From the NCBI RefSeq assembly GCF_037975245.1, contig NC_092573.1, positions 24,891,265 to 24,955,264 of the forward strand: 64,000 bases of DNA, given 5' to 3'. The notes under the pieces were generated by a model that saw nothing but the letters and a program-made list of their open reading frames with translations, ran no database searches and had not been told where the DNA came from. Of this stretch, positions 38,274 through 51,204 are shown piece after piece; positions within the stretch are counted from its first letter, which is position 1; each line of letters opens with the position of its first letter. Source of the DNA: Apostichopus japonicus. Taxonomy: Eukaryota; Echinodermata; Holothuroidea; Aspidochirotida; Stichopodidae. The position numbers and the translations under genes were made by a program.

Positions 38274-38650
38274 TTGGAGTGGTCCCGTACCCACACAAGG
38301 AAATATTACGTCATCAAAGACCCCCTTCCTCCCTAGTAAAGTACCACTATATTCAAAATTTAGTTTTTTCACAAAATCGAATGTGCGGCTGAGTTTATAT
38401 CTGCATTTTGCCTCATAGAATATCCAATTCGAATTCATATATGGTGTTGCACTATAGACTGATTGGAGTGGTCACGTAACCACACAAGGAAATACGACGT
38501 AGTAAAATACCACCTTCCTCAAAAGTAAAGTACCACTAAATTCAAAATTTATATAGTTTTTCACATAATTCGAATGTGCGGTTGAGTTTATATCAGCATT
38601 TTGCCTCCTAGACTGTCCTTTAAATTAATATATGGTGTAGGATTATCATG
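38274..38650. repeat. 188-bp tandem duplication
   Basis: A segment beginning ATTGGAGTGGTC occurs at 38274 and again at 38462. The copies share CACACAAGGAAATA, AGTAAAGTACCACTA and TCGAATGTGCGG-type blocks, with roughly 80-85 percent identity by eye. Confidence 0.85.
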
Positions 38651-39315
38651 TATACCCTCATGTTAAAGATTAGAGCCAGTTGCCGGAATACGCCCACCTG
38701 TTGGCACAAAAATGTTTACGGGGTGAAATTAAGCAATAAAATGGGATCATTTACTTTTCTTATTTCCTTGTTTACTAGGTACTTTTGCATTGATTCGATA
38801 AAGGCGCTGCCGGAATACGTTTGCCTGCTTGCTATTAGAACCACTTCGATTGTCATGAAATGGAAGAATAATATCCCTTCCATACACTTATGATTGCCAT
38901 TTGATTGCACACAAAAAAAATTACGGGTTGAAATTTAACAATTTATAACCTAGGATGTTTATTTTTCAATCTCGTACGAGTAAACTAAGGAAGAATATGT
39001 AACAGTAATAAAACTTGTCACCTGAGATACTGGGCCTAAATAATGAGGTACAGTTTGCGACTTAATTTAATTATTATTGGTGTTGTGTTCGATCTCAAAT
39101 TACGCAAATGTTTCTTTGAATAGAACGATGTAAAAACAGCTTGAGATTTAACCAGCTTAAATGTAGTTTGATTAAATGTGTTTACGAAATCTGTTTGCGT
39201 ATACTGAGGGCAAATAATGTCCGGACTTATTCATGTAAACTACACTATTCAATTTTCTCAATTTACGGTAATCTGCACTTTTATGTACGTAGTGTATCTT
39301 TTATATTAAGTATAA

Positions 39316-39451
39316 CTGACCTATATAGGTCAGTTAAACTTGAAGTAGCTGATTGTGTAACGTTGCCCACTGAATATATGCAATAACAGCTATATAGCTG
39401 TTATTGCATATATGCAGTGGGCAACGTTACACAATCAGCTACTTCAAGTTT
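39316..39451. repeat. 116-bp near-perfect palindrome plus an 18-bp palindrome
   Basis: 39336-39451 is an inverted repeat with 58-bp arms, one mismatch and no spacer, centred on CAGCTATATAGCTG. Outer arms begin AAACTTGAAGTAGCTGATTG. Immediately to its left, 39316-39333 is a perfect 18-bp palindrome (CTGACCTATATAGGTCAG). As RNA it would form a very long hairpin; as DNA it could extrude a cruciform. It lies about 100 bp left of the 24-bp array. Confidence 0.95.
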
Positions 39452-39555
39452 GTTTAGTTCATCTTGTTTTCTCTTTCTATCTCATCTCCCTGCATGTGAT
39501 GTATATGCAATAGGGACATGTCTCATCATTACCTGACATTACATGACATGTAATG

Positions 39556-40233
39556 TATAGGGACATGTGGTAATGTATAGGGAGATGAGACATGTAATGT
39601 ATAGGGAGATGAGACATGTAATGTATAGGGAGATGAGACATGTCATGTATAGGGAGATGAGACATGTAATGTATAGGGAGATGAGACATGTCATGTATTG
39701 GGAGATGAGACATATAATGTATAGGGAGATGAGACATGTAATGTATAGGGAGATGAGACATGTCATGTATAGGGAGATGAGACATGTCATGTATTGGGAG
39801 ATGAGACATATAATGTATTGGGAGATGAGACATGTAATGTATAGGGAGATGAGACATGTCATGTATAGGGAGATGAGACATGTCATGTATTGGGAGATGA
39901 GACATATAATGTATTGGGAGATGAGACATGTAATGTATAGGGAGATGAGACATGTAATGTATAGGGAGATGAGACATGTAATGTATAGGGAGATGAGACA
40001 TGTAATGTATAGGGCGATGAGACATGTCATGTATAGGGAGATGAGACATGTCATGTATAGGGAGATGAGACATATAATGTATTGGGAGATGAGACATGTA
40101 ATGTATAGGGAGATGAGACATGTCATGTATAGGGAGATGAGACATGTCATGTATAGGGAGATGAGACATGTAATGTATAGGGAGATGAGACATGTCATGT
40201 ATAGGGAGATGAGACATGTCATGTATAGGGAGA
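39556..40233. repeat. 24-bp satellite array, about 27 units, with four-unit higher-order pattern
   Basis: The unit is GGGAGATGAGACATGTAATG followed by TATA, with variants at three positions (ATGTA, ATGTC or ATATA; then TATA or TATT). Coding units A (GTAAT..TATA), C (GTCAT..TATA), C' (GTCAT..TATT) and T (ATAAT..TATT), the order A-C-C'-T appears twice exactly and several more times approximately, that is a 96-bp higher-order repeat. Because 24 is a multiple of three and the unit lacks stops in several frames, long open frames of 225-260 codons appear on both strands; they are not genes. Confidence 0.96.
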
Positions 40234-42582
40234 TGCCTGTGTGATTGGCGACGTCATATGTCAAATACCCCAAAACTGTTTTTAGCCATTTTCTGTTTGT
40301 CAGTAGGTTGGGAAAAGTCATTAAACCACAAGATATGTAGAGAATAATGTGACAAATATTAGAATATTACTTATAGTTGTTAAAGGTCTAGGTCAAAAGC
40401 CAATGTAGATCAATTCCGTCGTAGAAGAGATGAGATTGCCATCTTGTTGTTTTTTTTATGTTTTTTTTTTTGTGTGGGCTTCAAATGAAGATGTTTTCTT
40501 AATCTTTTATGATATCAACTAACGGAAACGTGAAAAGATAAAACAAACGTGACAATATTGATTAAATTGCGAGTAAAACTAACATCTCCTTTGACTGGTT
40601 ATACTTTGGTCTTTATTTAAATCGTTTTCATTTTAAACAATCGTTTGCCACGACAAAGAAGAATCTCATCCCACCTCTTTACAATACAATCACATCCCGT
40701 CATTTTATCGACAGAGGGCTTGGACAGAAATTATATTGAATGAACTGTCATCTCAAGGATCAATACTGTGAAACTTTCAAATTGATTTGGTCACCTCCAA
40801 CCACTTCGCAAAGTCAGTTAATTCCACATTTGTATAAACTGCCCAGTGCATGACAGACCTTTTACAGTAACGGTGTTGTGCGGCAATTGTTCATCAATTG
40901 AATTTAAAGGAAAACTTTGATTTGTAATGAAAGCAACGAATTTAATGCACCAGTGAAACTAATGACAACTCTTGTCGAGTTGTGTGTTTTGTTAACTGCG
41001 AAATCAATAGAGATAACTCATGATGTTTGGAAAGCCTATTGTGATTGCTCAATGAGAACGAAAAACATTTGTGAAGATGAATCTTTTGTACTCCTAACTT
41101 GGGTTATTGGTGCATTTACTACCATGAAACCGATCAAGTGATCACCGAGTGAAATAAATTTTCTTCCATTTTCTCCATTTGTGTACCGGGGGGGGGGGGG
41201 GGACAAGGAAGTTACATTCCTCAGTATCGTTTGAAAATAACTTATCAACAGCAAAGATGCGAAGGCATTGTAGCTTTCAGCTTCCGAAACACTCATTGAT
41301 TGAACAATCTCACACTGAGCATAACTTTATTATCGGTTAGGCATAAATTTATGCATAAACCCGAAGGAATATCCCCACTTCATGAAGGAAACAACAACAT
41401 TCCCTTAACATGTATTCATTGCTTCTATGAAGCAGACCTAGTGTTTTGTCTGCTAGACTAACTTGTTCAGCCACTTTCATTGATGTGTTTCTGGTGTTTA
41501 AAGGGTCGTTTCTCAAAACTTAAAACTGTTATTTCAATACAATTTGTATACTGTTAGCAGTGGTTTGTAACTGTCTGTTATATATGAAAATTGATTTTGT
41601 GACCATTAACGTATATCCTTTACAGACAGGATAGGTAAACGTTAAAGAAAACACTGACAACATGACCTGCCTGATCAAGACCCGAGCCAGCTGTTTCGTT
41701 CAAAATTATTCGTTATTCCGATTGGGCTGACCTGTTGATATGTCATTGACGTTTTTCCCCCTCTCTTTTCATCTGGCTTAATTGTATCACAATGCAAGAA
41801 AACAAAAGGAACATCGCACCTTCAAAGAGTATCTCAAGTGGCTGGAATCTTTAAACTAATCATCTCGAAAAACAAAACATCCTTTTAACAAAGAACAAAC
41901 TTGTTTTCGTGATTTCGTCATACCCGAGATCGATAAGCAACTTTCAAGTATACCCTTGCTTAATAATCAAACACGTTGGTCCTTCACCTGACAAATACAG
42001 AAGCTACAATTTTCACACCTTGGCTCAAAATCAACATTAGTCTTTAGGTTTTCCCTTGTAGATGCTGCGCGCAAATACAGGATTAGCCCAAGCTCGGGGG
42101 TTGTAACAGTCAACCGTTAATATGCAAACATATTGTATGTACTGTGGAGTGTTTGCAACGGTATCACATAGCGGTGGCGTTTCATTTAACAAAAGTTATA
42201 AGAAGGCATCATTGATACAAGAAGTCAAAAAAAGAGAACGAGGAAATTTGCAAAGGATTGAGACCATCTTGCAACTTCCGGCGAAGATTGCTGAATAGAA
42301 ATTTACATAAAAAAAACGAAAAAAAAAAGATAAAGAATAAAATAAGTAGCACACTTCGACGAAGAGAAACTCGGTGGTCAACATTTATAACTGATAAGCA
42401 GATGTGAAGTTACGTCTAATTCTTAGAAAGGATTGGTAGGGAAGAAGAAAGTAGTATATGGGAACAAACAACTGCATCTAAGAATGATTTTAACTATAGT
42501 ATGGTAACCTTCCACCACTTTAAAATATTGTACCGTATTGTAATTGTCACCCTTTAAAGGGGCTGGCATGGAAGACAGACCA

Positions 42583-42652
<70 letters not shown>
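42583..42652. repeat. TA dinucleotide microsatellite
   Basis: About 70 bp of pure alternating TA. Confidence 0.95.
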
Positions 42653-42655
<3 letters not shown>

Positions 42656-42783
42656 ACCCCGCTAGTTACGGTATTCCTATTTGACTTTTCCCGAGTCACC
42701 ATGTGTAGGCCTATATGATATATTCCCTTCGAACTGTCAAAGGGACCTATGATACCTCATTTAATAGTCTCGATTTAAGACAC

Positions 42784-42860
42784 TGTAGCGTCGTGGTGAG
42801 TGGATCAATTTTGTTTGCTTTTTGTGCTCACTGCCTGCAGGTTCTATTCCTGATAAATTT
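42784..42860 (+). repeat. Possible tRNA-like SINE head remnant
   Basis: TAGCGTCGTGG resembles an A box with one mismatch, and GGTTCTATTCC about 55 nt later resembles a B box with one mismatch. No SINE body or tail was recognised, so this is weak. Confidence 0.3.
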
Positions 42861-44492
42861 TCTTAAAAAGTATCTCTCGCCATGAATAATACATTTGCAA
42901 AAATACCTTGGTCAATCGGTATATTATTATCATAGAACATAGAACCGTTTGTTAGGTTTCAAAGCAAACGCAACTGTTTTATTGCACGTGATTGTATAGC
43001 TATAAGCTACCCTACATGCTTTATATGTAGGAATCGAGAAGGTCGCTGTTATTCCACTTACTCCACATGTAGGCTCTGTTTAAATAAAAGAGATCTATAC
43101 CAGGGTTTGCTACAGTATATTGTATATACAGTTAATCTCATTTCATTCCGGTATGTTTATTGTAACTTTGAGTTGATTGTGATACATTTATTATTTTATT
43201 CGATAATCATAAAATCCAAGATCAGACGATAGATCTCCCTGTTCAAGTGTTTAGTCAAGTATTATTCCAAATAATAAACGTCAAGTCAAACAAATTAACC
43301 CATTTGCATTTTACATGTCGTGAATTGTCATGCCAAGTATCTGGGCGACGAAATATACTTGAGGATCTAATTTATTAACGTTAATGACTTATCTCAAACA
43401 CGAAAATCTGCTGTATAAGAATTACGTTAACCTATATAATCGTAAGGGCTAAATGATTCAGTAGGAAATTCCTTCAAGTGAGAGTTCACTTCACCTCGTA
43501 TCCACCGTCCGTCCCACTTAAACTACTGGAGAGGTATACATGTGCATAAAGGGGTATTGTCAATTAAAGACCCAAAGACGGATAATTTGAGGGGTTTTAG
43601 ATCTACAGTGCCTGTCATGAATCCACGTACCGTGATTGGTTGCAGAAATGTCTACATTTATAGCTACTATACCATTTAATGTCACGACATCTCCACTCAT
43701 TTCTTAGAGTTCGCTTTACGTTCAATAAACTGAGCGGAAAATTGTTAATACTATGACCTTTTCACGTCTAAATCGCATTACCTATTCATGTTAATGCGTC
43801 TTTTGTGACTGTAGTTTCATGTATTTAGCATTAGCTCGGTCTAAATTGAGTTTAAGTGTCGTCTGCCCTAATGTATACATGCATGCATGTACATGTATAT
43901 AACGCATGTCTTTATATGGGATGATTCCGAGGGTGCAACTTTACAAGGTCATCAGGAAGTAGCATATTATATAGGATCGATGAAAGGGAGAAACACGCAA
44001 ATGTCGTGAATATATTAGGTATACATTTGATATTAGTCCTAATTTGGCGATGAAATATTATAATAATTTTTCAATGCTATAGAGCTACCAAGAAATGAAA
44101 TCTCTTCAATGATTTATAACTATAAAACGGCCTTTCGCATTGGTTGTATTTACAGGCGATCACACATGGATCTTGAAAGACAAACCAGGCATGCGCATTT
44201 CATCACATCAGTTCATGAACATGTCTTGAAAGATGTATAGCCGGTTTATATAATTCACCATTGTCATTTTCCTCCCATATTGTAGCTGAATGTGTTAGCA
44301 TTCATGTTTGATTTCTCTCGCCATCGATGGTATATATTATCTTGAAATCTGAGGAAAGTACATGAATTTCAAAACAGAGACAGAACAATTGGATCTACCA
44401 CAATTGATACTATACCAAAGAGTACATGACATTTCCTATACTTTGCATGTAATTACTGGGGCTGAAATCGTCTTTGTCATTTTTAGCTGAGG

Positions 44493-44518
44493 CTAATTTG
44501 CATAGCTAATTTGCATGG
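44493..44518. promoter_or_regulatory. Paired POU octamer motifs
   Basis: Two exact ATTTGCAT octamers (44496-44503 and 44509-44516) lie within a direct repeat of GCTAATTTGCAT. They are about 5.4 kb downstream of the forkhead gene. An enhancer role is only a suggestion. Confidence 0.35.
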
Positions 44519-46935
44519 CAATGGCAAATTTGCAACGTTTTTCATGAAAAGGAAATCTTTATTCTTTGTACAATTCCCACAGAAAATTTCTCAAGTTAAG
44601 AGGGATTCTGGTGACAGGTGGACTATGTTTAAACATGGCAGTCGGGTGCAGTAACTTTTGCTTTGATAACAGATTATTAATTGATATATGATGCTCTTCA
44701 AGAATAATAATTCGGATCATTTCGTCTAAAATAATTTTAAGTTGGTAACCCTTCTCACAACACCTTCAAGAACCTCGTAAATACGTACCGTTATATTTCT
44801 ATTCAAAAGGGTGCTCCTCTAATCATTATCTCCCTCTAACTCACTTCACCCACACTCACTACGTACTCCCCCTTACCCCTACCCCCCCCCCCTCCCGACT
44901 CCCTCGTATAGCAAAAGGTGCATCCCATCCTTAGAAAGAAAGTGTATGTGTTTGATCATCCAAGTAAAATTGACTTAACATGTTTGTGACATTTCCTCAA
45001 AGAGACTTTTACCTCGTCAGGAAACTTTTGAAGTGCGGTGACTGTAGACTGCGTGGTTTTCACCAAATCAATCTTAATGCTAACAGATAAAAGTGTTTTT
45101 AGACTTTACTCAAGCGCAAAATGGAAGGTGATTAGGTACAGAAACGGTTCGGCATACTTGAAAGAGTTATACCTTTCTACAGTAACAAATGTCCTTCCAT
45201 TGAATACCCTCCCAAATATTGACTCTTCAAACAGCAGGGCCCTTCTCTTGTCACTAAAAACTGATCAGAAACCAGTCGAGTAGAAAATTTGAATACTTAC
45301 CAATCAATACGAAGATTAAGGAGAAAAGGTTCTAACTGAAAATGTTCGGTTCATCTTCTTCAAGAGTCGTTAAAGTAAAATACAGTGAAGGATTTAAGGT
45401 ACAGGAGGTTAACCCCATGGTTGTACCCTGCACTGAGCTCTGCTAGTTCTTAGACTCTCTGCAATGCAGGTTTAAAACAGATGGTTGCGTTTCATCACTA
45501 GAAAGGTTCACTTTGTGGTACATGCATGCCGTATTAATCTCATCATGTATTGCTCACACAAACTAACAATGCTTTGTGTCAGATTATGTCAATTGATTGA
45601 TTTATAATTATTATTATTATTATTTTTATTTAGCTTTTCTCGTGATCGCTATGTTTACACATAATGTTATGTTTTCCTTTTTGCTCGTTTTCTGAGCGTC
45701 TTGAGAGAGATGAGCTATACAGCTAACCAAGTAAGCCTCCCAACAATTCCTTAAGAAAATATAACTTTGTTCATATACCTTACCAGAACGTACACTTGTA
45801 ATTGCTACTCACCGAGAATATCACACGGATGTGTTTATTATAGTATTGATGTCTTGGTGGTATTACTTCCGCCCAGAGCTTTATATGCAAACGAGGTTAA
45901 TCATGCAGTCACTTTTATTCGTAAAGTATAGTATCTAGAGGGACATAGACACATAGGGAGAAGGGAATACTGGGCTAATTATGAACGCGTAAATAAGCTA
46001 CACATTCACAGGGACAAGGGAGGCTCTTAGCATGCTTTTGCGAGTTGGCGCAGCGTGTACGTGTAATTGTATAAACGTGTGAATGGCAGTCATGTAGAGC
46101 AGAAACATTCTAGTCCTGTATTTTCCTTAGGCAAAAAGACATCATTCCCTGTAATGAAGCCTGTCTCTGGTTATATATTATGATGGACGCATATATTTAC
46201 TATAATATACACTACACTAGCGGGTAAAAAGTCCCCCCGGCTGCTGCTCTGTATGAACTTCAGAAGAGCAGCACTGCCACAACATACATGCCATGAAGTT
46301 CTTCTGGAATAAAATAGTGCAGTTTATACTCATTATTAACACACTATACCAATCTCTGGCCTTATAGTATTGTATGTGTATAGGACTATATACATGTAGG
46401 CTAGGTTTTTACGATTGTTTCGAGGAAGAAGAAACCGAACGCCCCCGGGACCAACTTTATTTTACGATGGCTCTGACGCAACAAACGGTACATGTTGTTG
46501 CAAAAGTTGTCAACATCGCCAAATGTTAATTATATAAGTGCGGAAATACTATAAGACTAAAATGACACTTTATGGATTCATTATTCTACAACAAATTAAT
46601 TATCAAGTTTTAGATTCACTCTCGTGGCAATTCGATAAGGAAATAAGGAAATAAAGGCCGGATCCAGGAAGAGGGGATTAATGGGGGGGGGGGGGTTGGG
46701 GAGAGTTGTCCACCCCATTAAATCCCCAAACAAGTAAACGTATATTTATTAGTACAACCTTAATTTGTTGACCTAATTATAAAAGTCATTTTTAGCCTAA
46801 ATAAGCATCAGAATGAAGCCATTTCATGTATGGGGTGAGGGAGGATCACTCACATGGGAGTCCGCTTCAAATAACCTCAGGGTCATAACCCCCTCCTTTA
46901 AAAAAAAACTACTGGATTCGGCTCATTGAAAAAAT

Positions 46936-47247
46936 GACCGGTGCTGTAGCCGAGTGGATAAAGGCGGTGGCATTTGAAGCAATGAGGCTTAGCAATCGGG
47001 AGGTTCGGGGTTCGATTCCCGGCCGGGTCATAGTAAGGTGGGTTTTTCATCCAAGAGCAATCTACGGTTTTCCCATCTGAAATGACTTTCTAAATTGAAA
47101 AGATTCCAAATTTGAGTTAAAATGTTGAATTGGAAGCCACCCGACGTGTACGTTGTAATCCATAAGCCCTTGCGGGCTTCTCTCACATTTGTGGTCGCTT
47201 AAGCGTCGTAAAAATAACTGCTGATTATTATTATTATTATTATTATA
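46936..47247 (+). mobile_element. tRNA-derived SINE with (TTA)n tail
   Basis: The head shows a good A box TAGCCGAGTGG and an exact B box GGTTCGATTCC, as in Ser/Leu-type tRNAs. The acceptor stem has mismatches at two of seven pairs and the T-stem has one G-G mismatch. A body of about 210 bp follows, including a TAAGCCCTTGCGGGCTTCTC hairpin, and the element ends in a TTA microsatellite. The body and tail show this is a retroposed SINE and not a free-standing tRNA gene. Confidence 0.88.
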
Positions 47248-49754
47248 ATGGGCACCATGCGGTCTTCTTATTTATAAATTTAGTTGGTTGTATTTTCAAT
47301 TTGACACAGCTGTGTAAGAATAGGTATGTTATAATAATTGTGATGCCCGTACAAAAACAGAACCTCAAGAAAAAACGAAACATTAAATATGATTTATTGT
47401 AATATATATTTTCATATTCTCTTTCAGATAATATACATACCCAACATAACATATGTAGTAACAACACTATTTGAACTTCCTTCGACTTGTTTAAATCATA
47501 CACAAAGTATAATGGAAGACATTTGAGTTTAGCTTAATCAAGTTTAATTTATTATTTGTTTGAAAGTTATACCAACCCTATTATGCTTATATTACCATTG
47601 TTTTGCATATAGTTGAATTATTTCAAACTGATCGACATGGAGCAAACTTATCTTCAAAGTTTGTTCTTTTTCCTACATTTCTCTCACAACTATGTAAATA
47701 TATCGATAAGATCTACTTAAAGTTATATATTTTATATTTACTTATTGTTTTAATGTTACTCTCAAGTCATAGCGAAAGCAGAAAAGTGGCCGCTAAGTTC
47801 ACTTTCGTAATCTTAACATAATGTGCCAAAAAACGACGAAAGCAAAAACATGTATACTTAGACAAAAAGTAAAAACATAACAAACAGAAAAACCTGCTGC
47901 GTCAAAAACATAATAACATATTTTTGTATATTTGTGGCTACACTTAACGTATATGCTATACTCTAAATAGTATATTTTTAAAGAAGTAAATGTTCTCCAT
48001 GCTTGCAAACATTTTGTCCACAAACAAATTACACTTAGTTCAGTTCTTAGGTTTTGCAGATGTTTGTAATTCTTTATGGTGAGAAGTCTACGACCTATAC
48101 TGTAAAGTATTAATATTTTATTATAATATTTGAATTAACATGAAAAAACTGCAAAATGTGGCCGAGTCTGTACTTTTAAATTAAAGTTAAAAACGTTAAT
48201 ATCCATAAAATATATAATACTGTCAATATTTTCAACATTTGTCAACGGAGAATATTGCTGAATTTTACGTTTTCGATGCACAAACCGATATCCATGGGGT
48301 TTAAATTTAATGTCTAGAGAAGACATATGGATTCTTTACAACTTTCTGAAATTAATTTTAGTAATATCTGAAGGAACAAAAACATAATTGGTTAAAAATT
48401 TACTGTTAGTCTCTATCTTGACATATATCATACAATTTGTTACAAATTTTGGCACGATCATTTAAGGAGTTGAATACACATTTCTTGAAAGCCTGACGTC
48501 AGATATTTACAATCTTTCTTGGAAAATAAACACAAAATTGTCCTTACAACACCAAGCTAAATCAAAAGAAGAAAGAGAGATATAAGAAAAGAAAGAAAAT
48601 TGATATACAAGTTAAAAACAAAAACAAATCTAATTTTGTAATAGTTTTTTTTTAAATAAATGCACATATTATAAGAAAAGACACCCAAACGTGTAATGTG
48701 TCTTTATGGAAAACATTCCAAGATTTTTCGTTTAAAGATTTTGGAAGGAAATCGAAATATCTAACCCCCTAACATTCATAACTATTTTTATATTAAAGAG
48801 GAACGTTCCCTATATTATCAATTGATTAAGGTAAAAATTCTAACTTTTATTCACTAACATCGATTATTCCCAACGAACACCCACATCCGTGCGTTCTTCA
48901 TAGTCAACACATCTCACAGATTCTTTGAAGAAAAAAACAGTAAATAAATATGTCAAAAAAAAATAATAATTTGTGACTTGAAACCGTTGTCTGTGGTTTT
49001 AATAACTTTCAACTGTAATAATGTACTTCTTTTCCCGATTCCTTGGTGTTTTTGTTTTCTCTCGCTCTCAAGTTAGTAAATTTGTCTACAAATGAAGTCT
49101 TCTCATGTTGTGTTTTACTTCAGGTCCTAACTTATATAGTTCAATGTTCAAGCCTGCACTATTAGAAGAATTTCGAATCTCGTGTGAACCCGAAATATCG
49201 AACCCAGAGAAGAAGTCATAACCGAACAGGCAGTGTAACAACATTTTTCATGAACTGAGTATCATAATTAAAAAAAAAAAAAGAATAAAAACGAAGAATT
49301 CCGCAAGAATAGATTAAATAGGAACATAGGAACTTTTTTCTTAAACATCCTGGCAATTGTCATAAATTTATTTTGAAACGACACAATGCGTATCTTTTTT
49401 ACACTACCAAATTGTTACCTGTTGGCTCTAGTTTTTCTAGTTGTATATATTAATTTGATGTTTCACAAAAGTTATGCCTCAAAGATATAGTATATTCCAA
49501 AATTAAAACTTACTCATAAAACCGGAACCTTAGTAAAAGCATATGGTATCGGGAGCCAAGTTTAATTTTGTAACACAGCGGACTTTTCAATATTCGTTCG
49601 CATTCTACCGATCTTTAATCCCAAGAGGTGTAAACTATAAGTGAATGCCATCCTTTCCTTCCGACCTGCGCACATATCAGTTAGTCGTTTCATATTTTTT
49701 CTGTGATCTGATTTCTTCTTTTCTTGCAATACGGAAGTATATTTGTAGTTTTAC

Positions 49755-49760
49755 TTTATT
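49755..49760 (-). terminator. Candidate polyadenylation signal of the forkhead gene
   Basis: AATAAA on the minus strand about 150 bp past the forkhead stop codon. Position is plausible; other TTTATT occurrences lie further left. Confidence 0.4.
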
Positions 49761-49907
49761 CCAGTTTGGAAACAGTTATTGATGAGCATGCATTGCATAA
49801 TACTAGTAACATAGAAATAAGTTTCCGCTGCCATCATGATTGTCTTGTAATCATATCGGACAAGGATTCCAACGAGTACGTATTTTTTTTTATATAATTG
49901 AACCAAT

Positions 49908-50798
49908 TCATGAAAATGGCATAATCCTACCCGCTGAATGAATAAATGAAGTTGGCGGAATAGATTTTGGAGTGAATTTGGGATAAACAGTTGACGCAAA
50001 TGAGCCATAGTTTGGTAAGCAGTCTCGATAATGACGAGACTGAGATGGAGAAAATACAGAGGAAGAACCGTAACCATGAGGCGGAGAATATGTCGACCGA
50101 TACCTCCAAAGATCTGCCTCTATGGGGTGATGTCTGGACGGTATGGAGAAAGGTGTTCTGTAGGAGGCGGTGATAAGCGAGGAAGGGTACGGCTGGTGTC
50201 CGTAAAGGCTAAAATGATTAAACGAATTGACATGATGGATCCGGGCAGGTTCATTCCTTCGCTTTTGTAACTTGAACCGTTTTGCTCTACGGAGGAAACT
50301 TCCATTGCTAAACATATCTCCACAGGCAGGATGAAGGGCCCAGTAATTTCCTTTACCGGGACGGCCCGGGGCCCTCGGTATCTTGATGAAGCAATCATTC
50401 AGAGACAAATTGTGTCGAATGGAATTTTGCCACCTTTGTTGATTTTCACGAAAATATGGAAACTTATCGATAATGAACTGATAGACCTCGTTCAAGGTAA
50501 GCATGCCGTCTTTGGAGTTTTCGATTGCCATCGTTATTAGTGCGATGTAAGAATATGGCGGTTTGACGTCAGCGAAACGCCTTCGTGGAGTCGTCTTTCG
50601 TTCGTCATCGTCATCGTCATTTTGAGATGAGTCAGTGATGCGATCGTTTTCTTCATCTATCACGTCCGGAGAAATGACGAAATCATCTCCTTCAACTCCG
50701 CAGAAACCGGCAGAATAGTCGTGCATTGTAGAAGTTTTACTTCCTTCCATTCTAGGTGAATAACAGCGGTCTTCGTAAACTCCGTTTGCAAAAGTCAT
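49908..50798 (-). CDS. FoxAB: Forkhead transcription factor, FoxAB/FoxB class, intronless
   Basis: 296-aa nuclear DNA-binding protein in one exon. The forkhead (winged-helix) domain spans about residues 79-175, starting [17 protein letters not shown], with recognition helix [13 protein letters not shown] and wing [19 protein letters not shown], ending [12 protein letters not shown]. The first half ([18 protein letters not shown]) is FoxA-like, while [21 protein letters not shown] is FoxB-like; this mixture is what I expect of the invertebrate FoxAB class. FoxB is the main alternative. An acidic run (DDDDDE) precedes the domain and a basic patch (KRFKLQKRR) follows it. The C-terminal part is rich in Ser, Pro, Tyr and His and has no domain I recognise. 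The start is the first ATG of the frame. Fox genes of this group are commonly intronless. In other animals they act in early patterning; the role here is not visible from sequence. Confidence 0.9.
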   Translation of the reverse strand: MTFANGVYEDRCYSPRMEGSKTSTMHDYSAGFCGVEGDDFVISPDVIDEENDRITDSSQNDDDDDERKTTPRRRFADVKPPYSYIALITMAIENSKDGMLTLNEVYQFIIDKFPYFRENQQRWQNSIRHNLSLNDCFIKIPRAPGRPGKGNYWALHPACGDMFSNGSFLRRAKRFKLQKRRNEPARIHHVNSFNHFSLYGHQPYPSSLITASYRTPFSIPSRHHPIEADLWRYRSTYSPPHGYGSSSVFSPSQSRHYRDCLPNYGSFASTVYPKFTPKSIPPTSFIHSAGRIMPFS

Positions 50799-51204
50799 AA
50801 TTACAAATGTTCAAGTTTTGTCTTTGCATCAGTGTTTTGTTTTCCTTTTCAAATTTTAAATTATTTATTAAAAAGTTTAATTGACCGTCTAGCAGTCTTC
50901 TGTTTCAGAATGAACTAAATATAGACAGATAAACTTCTAGTTGACAATTTTTCTATATTCATCCTCGGAAATTTCTCGATATACTGCTACACAGAATGAG
51001 TTGGTTGTCAAGCGATCAAAGTTTCCCAGGTGTGTTATTTATGCCGAGGTATGCAGAATCAAATAGCGCATGTAGAGCTTCTGTCGGGATGATAAAGTTA
51101 TCGTAACAATGATGGTTGAATGCCTGCTATATACTTCCGACACCATGGTTAGTCCGAACGATGTACAAATGTACTTATCCCTGGTCGATACAACCACTAC
51201 ATAG

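Larger units (their letters stand above)
40234..49900. other. Long intergenic region, no gene supported
   Basis: No coding exon recognised on either strand over 9.7 kb. It contains a TA microsatellite (42583-42652), a tRNA-like remnant (42784-42860), paired octamer sites (44496-44516), a TTA run near 45605, G or C homopolymers (41190, 44885, 46682) and a SINE (46936-47247). Small open frames (for example 40917-41141, 45038-45283, 47603-47821) have no supporting features. The right end is probably 3' UTR and flank of the forkhead gene. Confidence 0.45.

Noticed and set aside
39477-40321. Long open frames (225-260 codons) on both strands
   Set aside because: They run through a 24-bp satellite whose unit length is a multiple of three; several frames and both strands are open at once, with no homology or splice context.
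46650-46915. Possible MITE starting GCCGGATCCAGG
   Set aside because: The right terminus (CTGGATTCGGC) is degenerate and no target duplication is visible.
46936-47025. Functional tRNA gene (Ser/Leu-like)
   Set aside because: A and B boxes are good, but the acceptor and T stems have mismatches and a SINE body with a (TTA)n tail follows directly.
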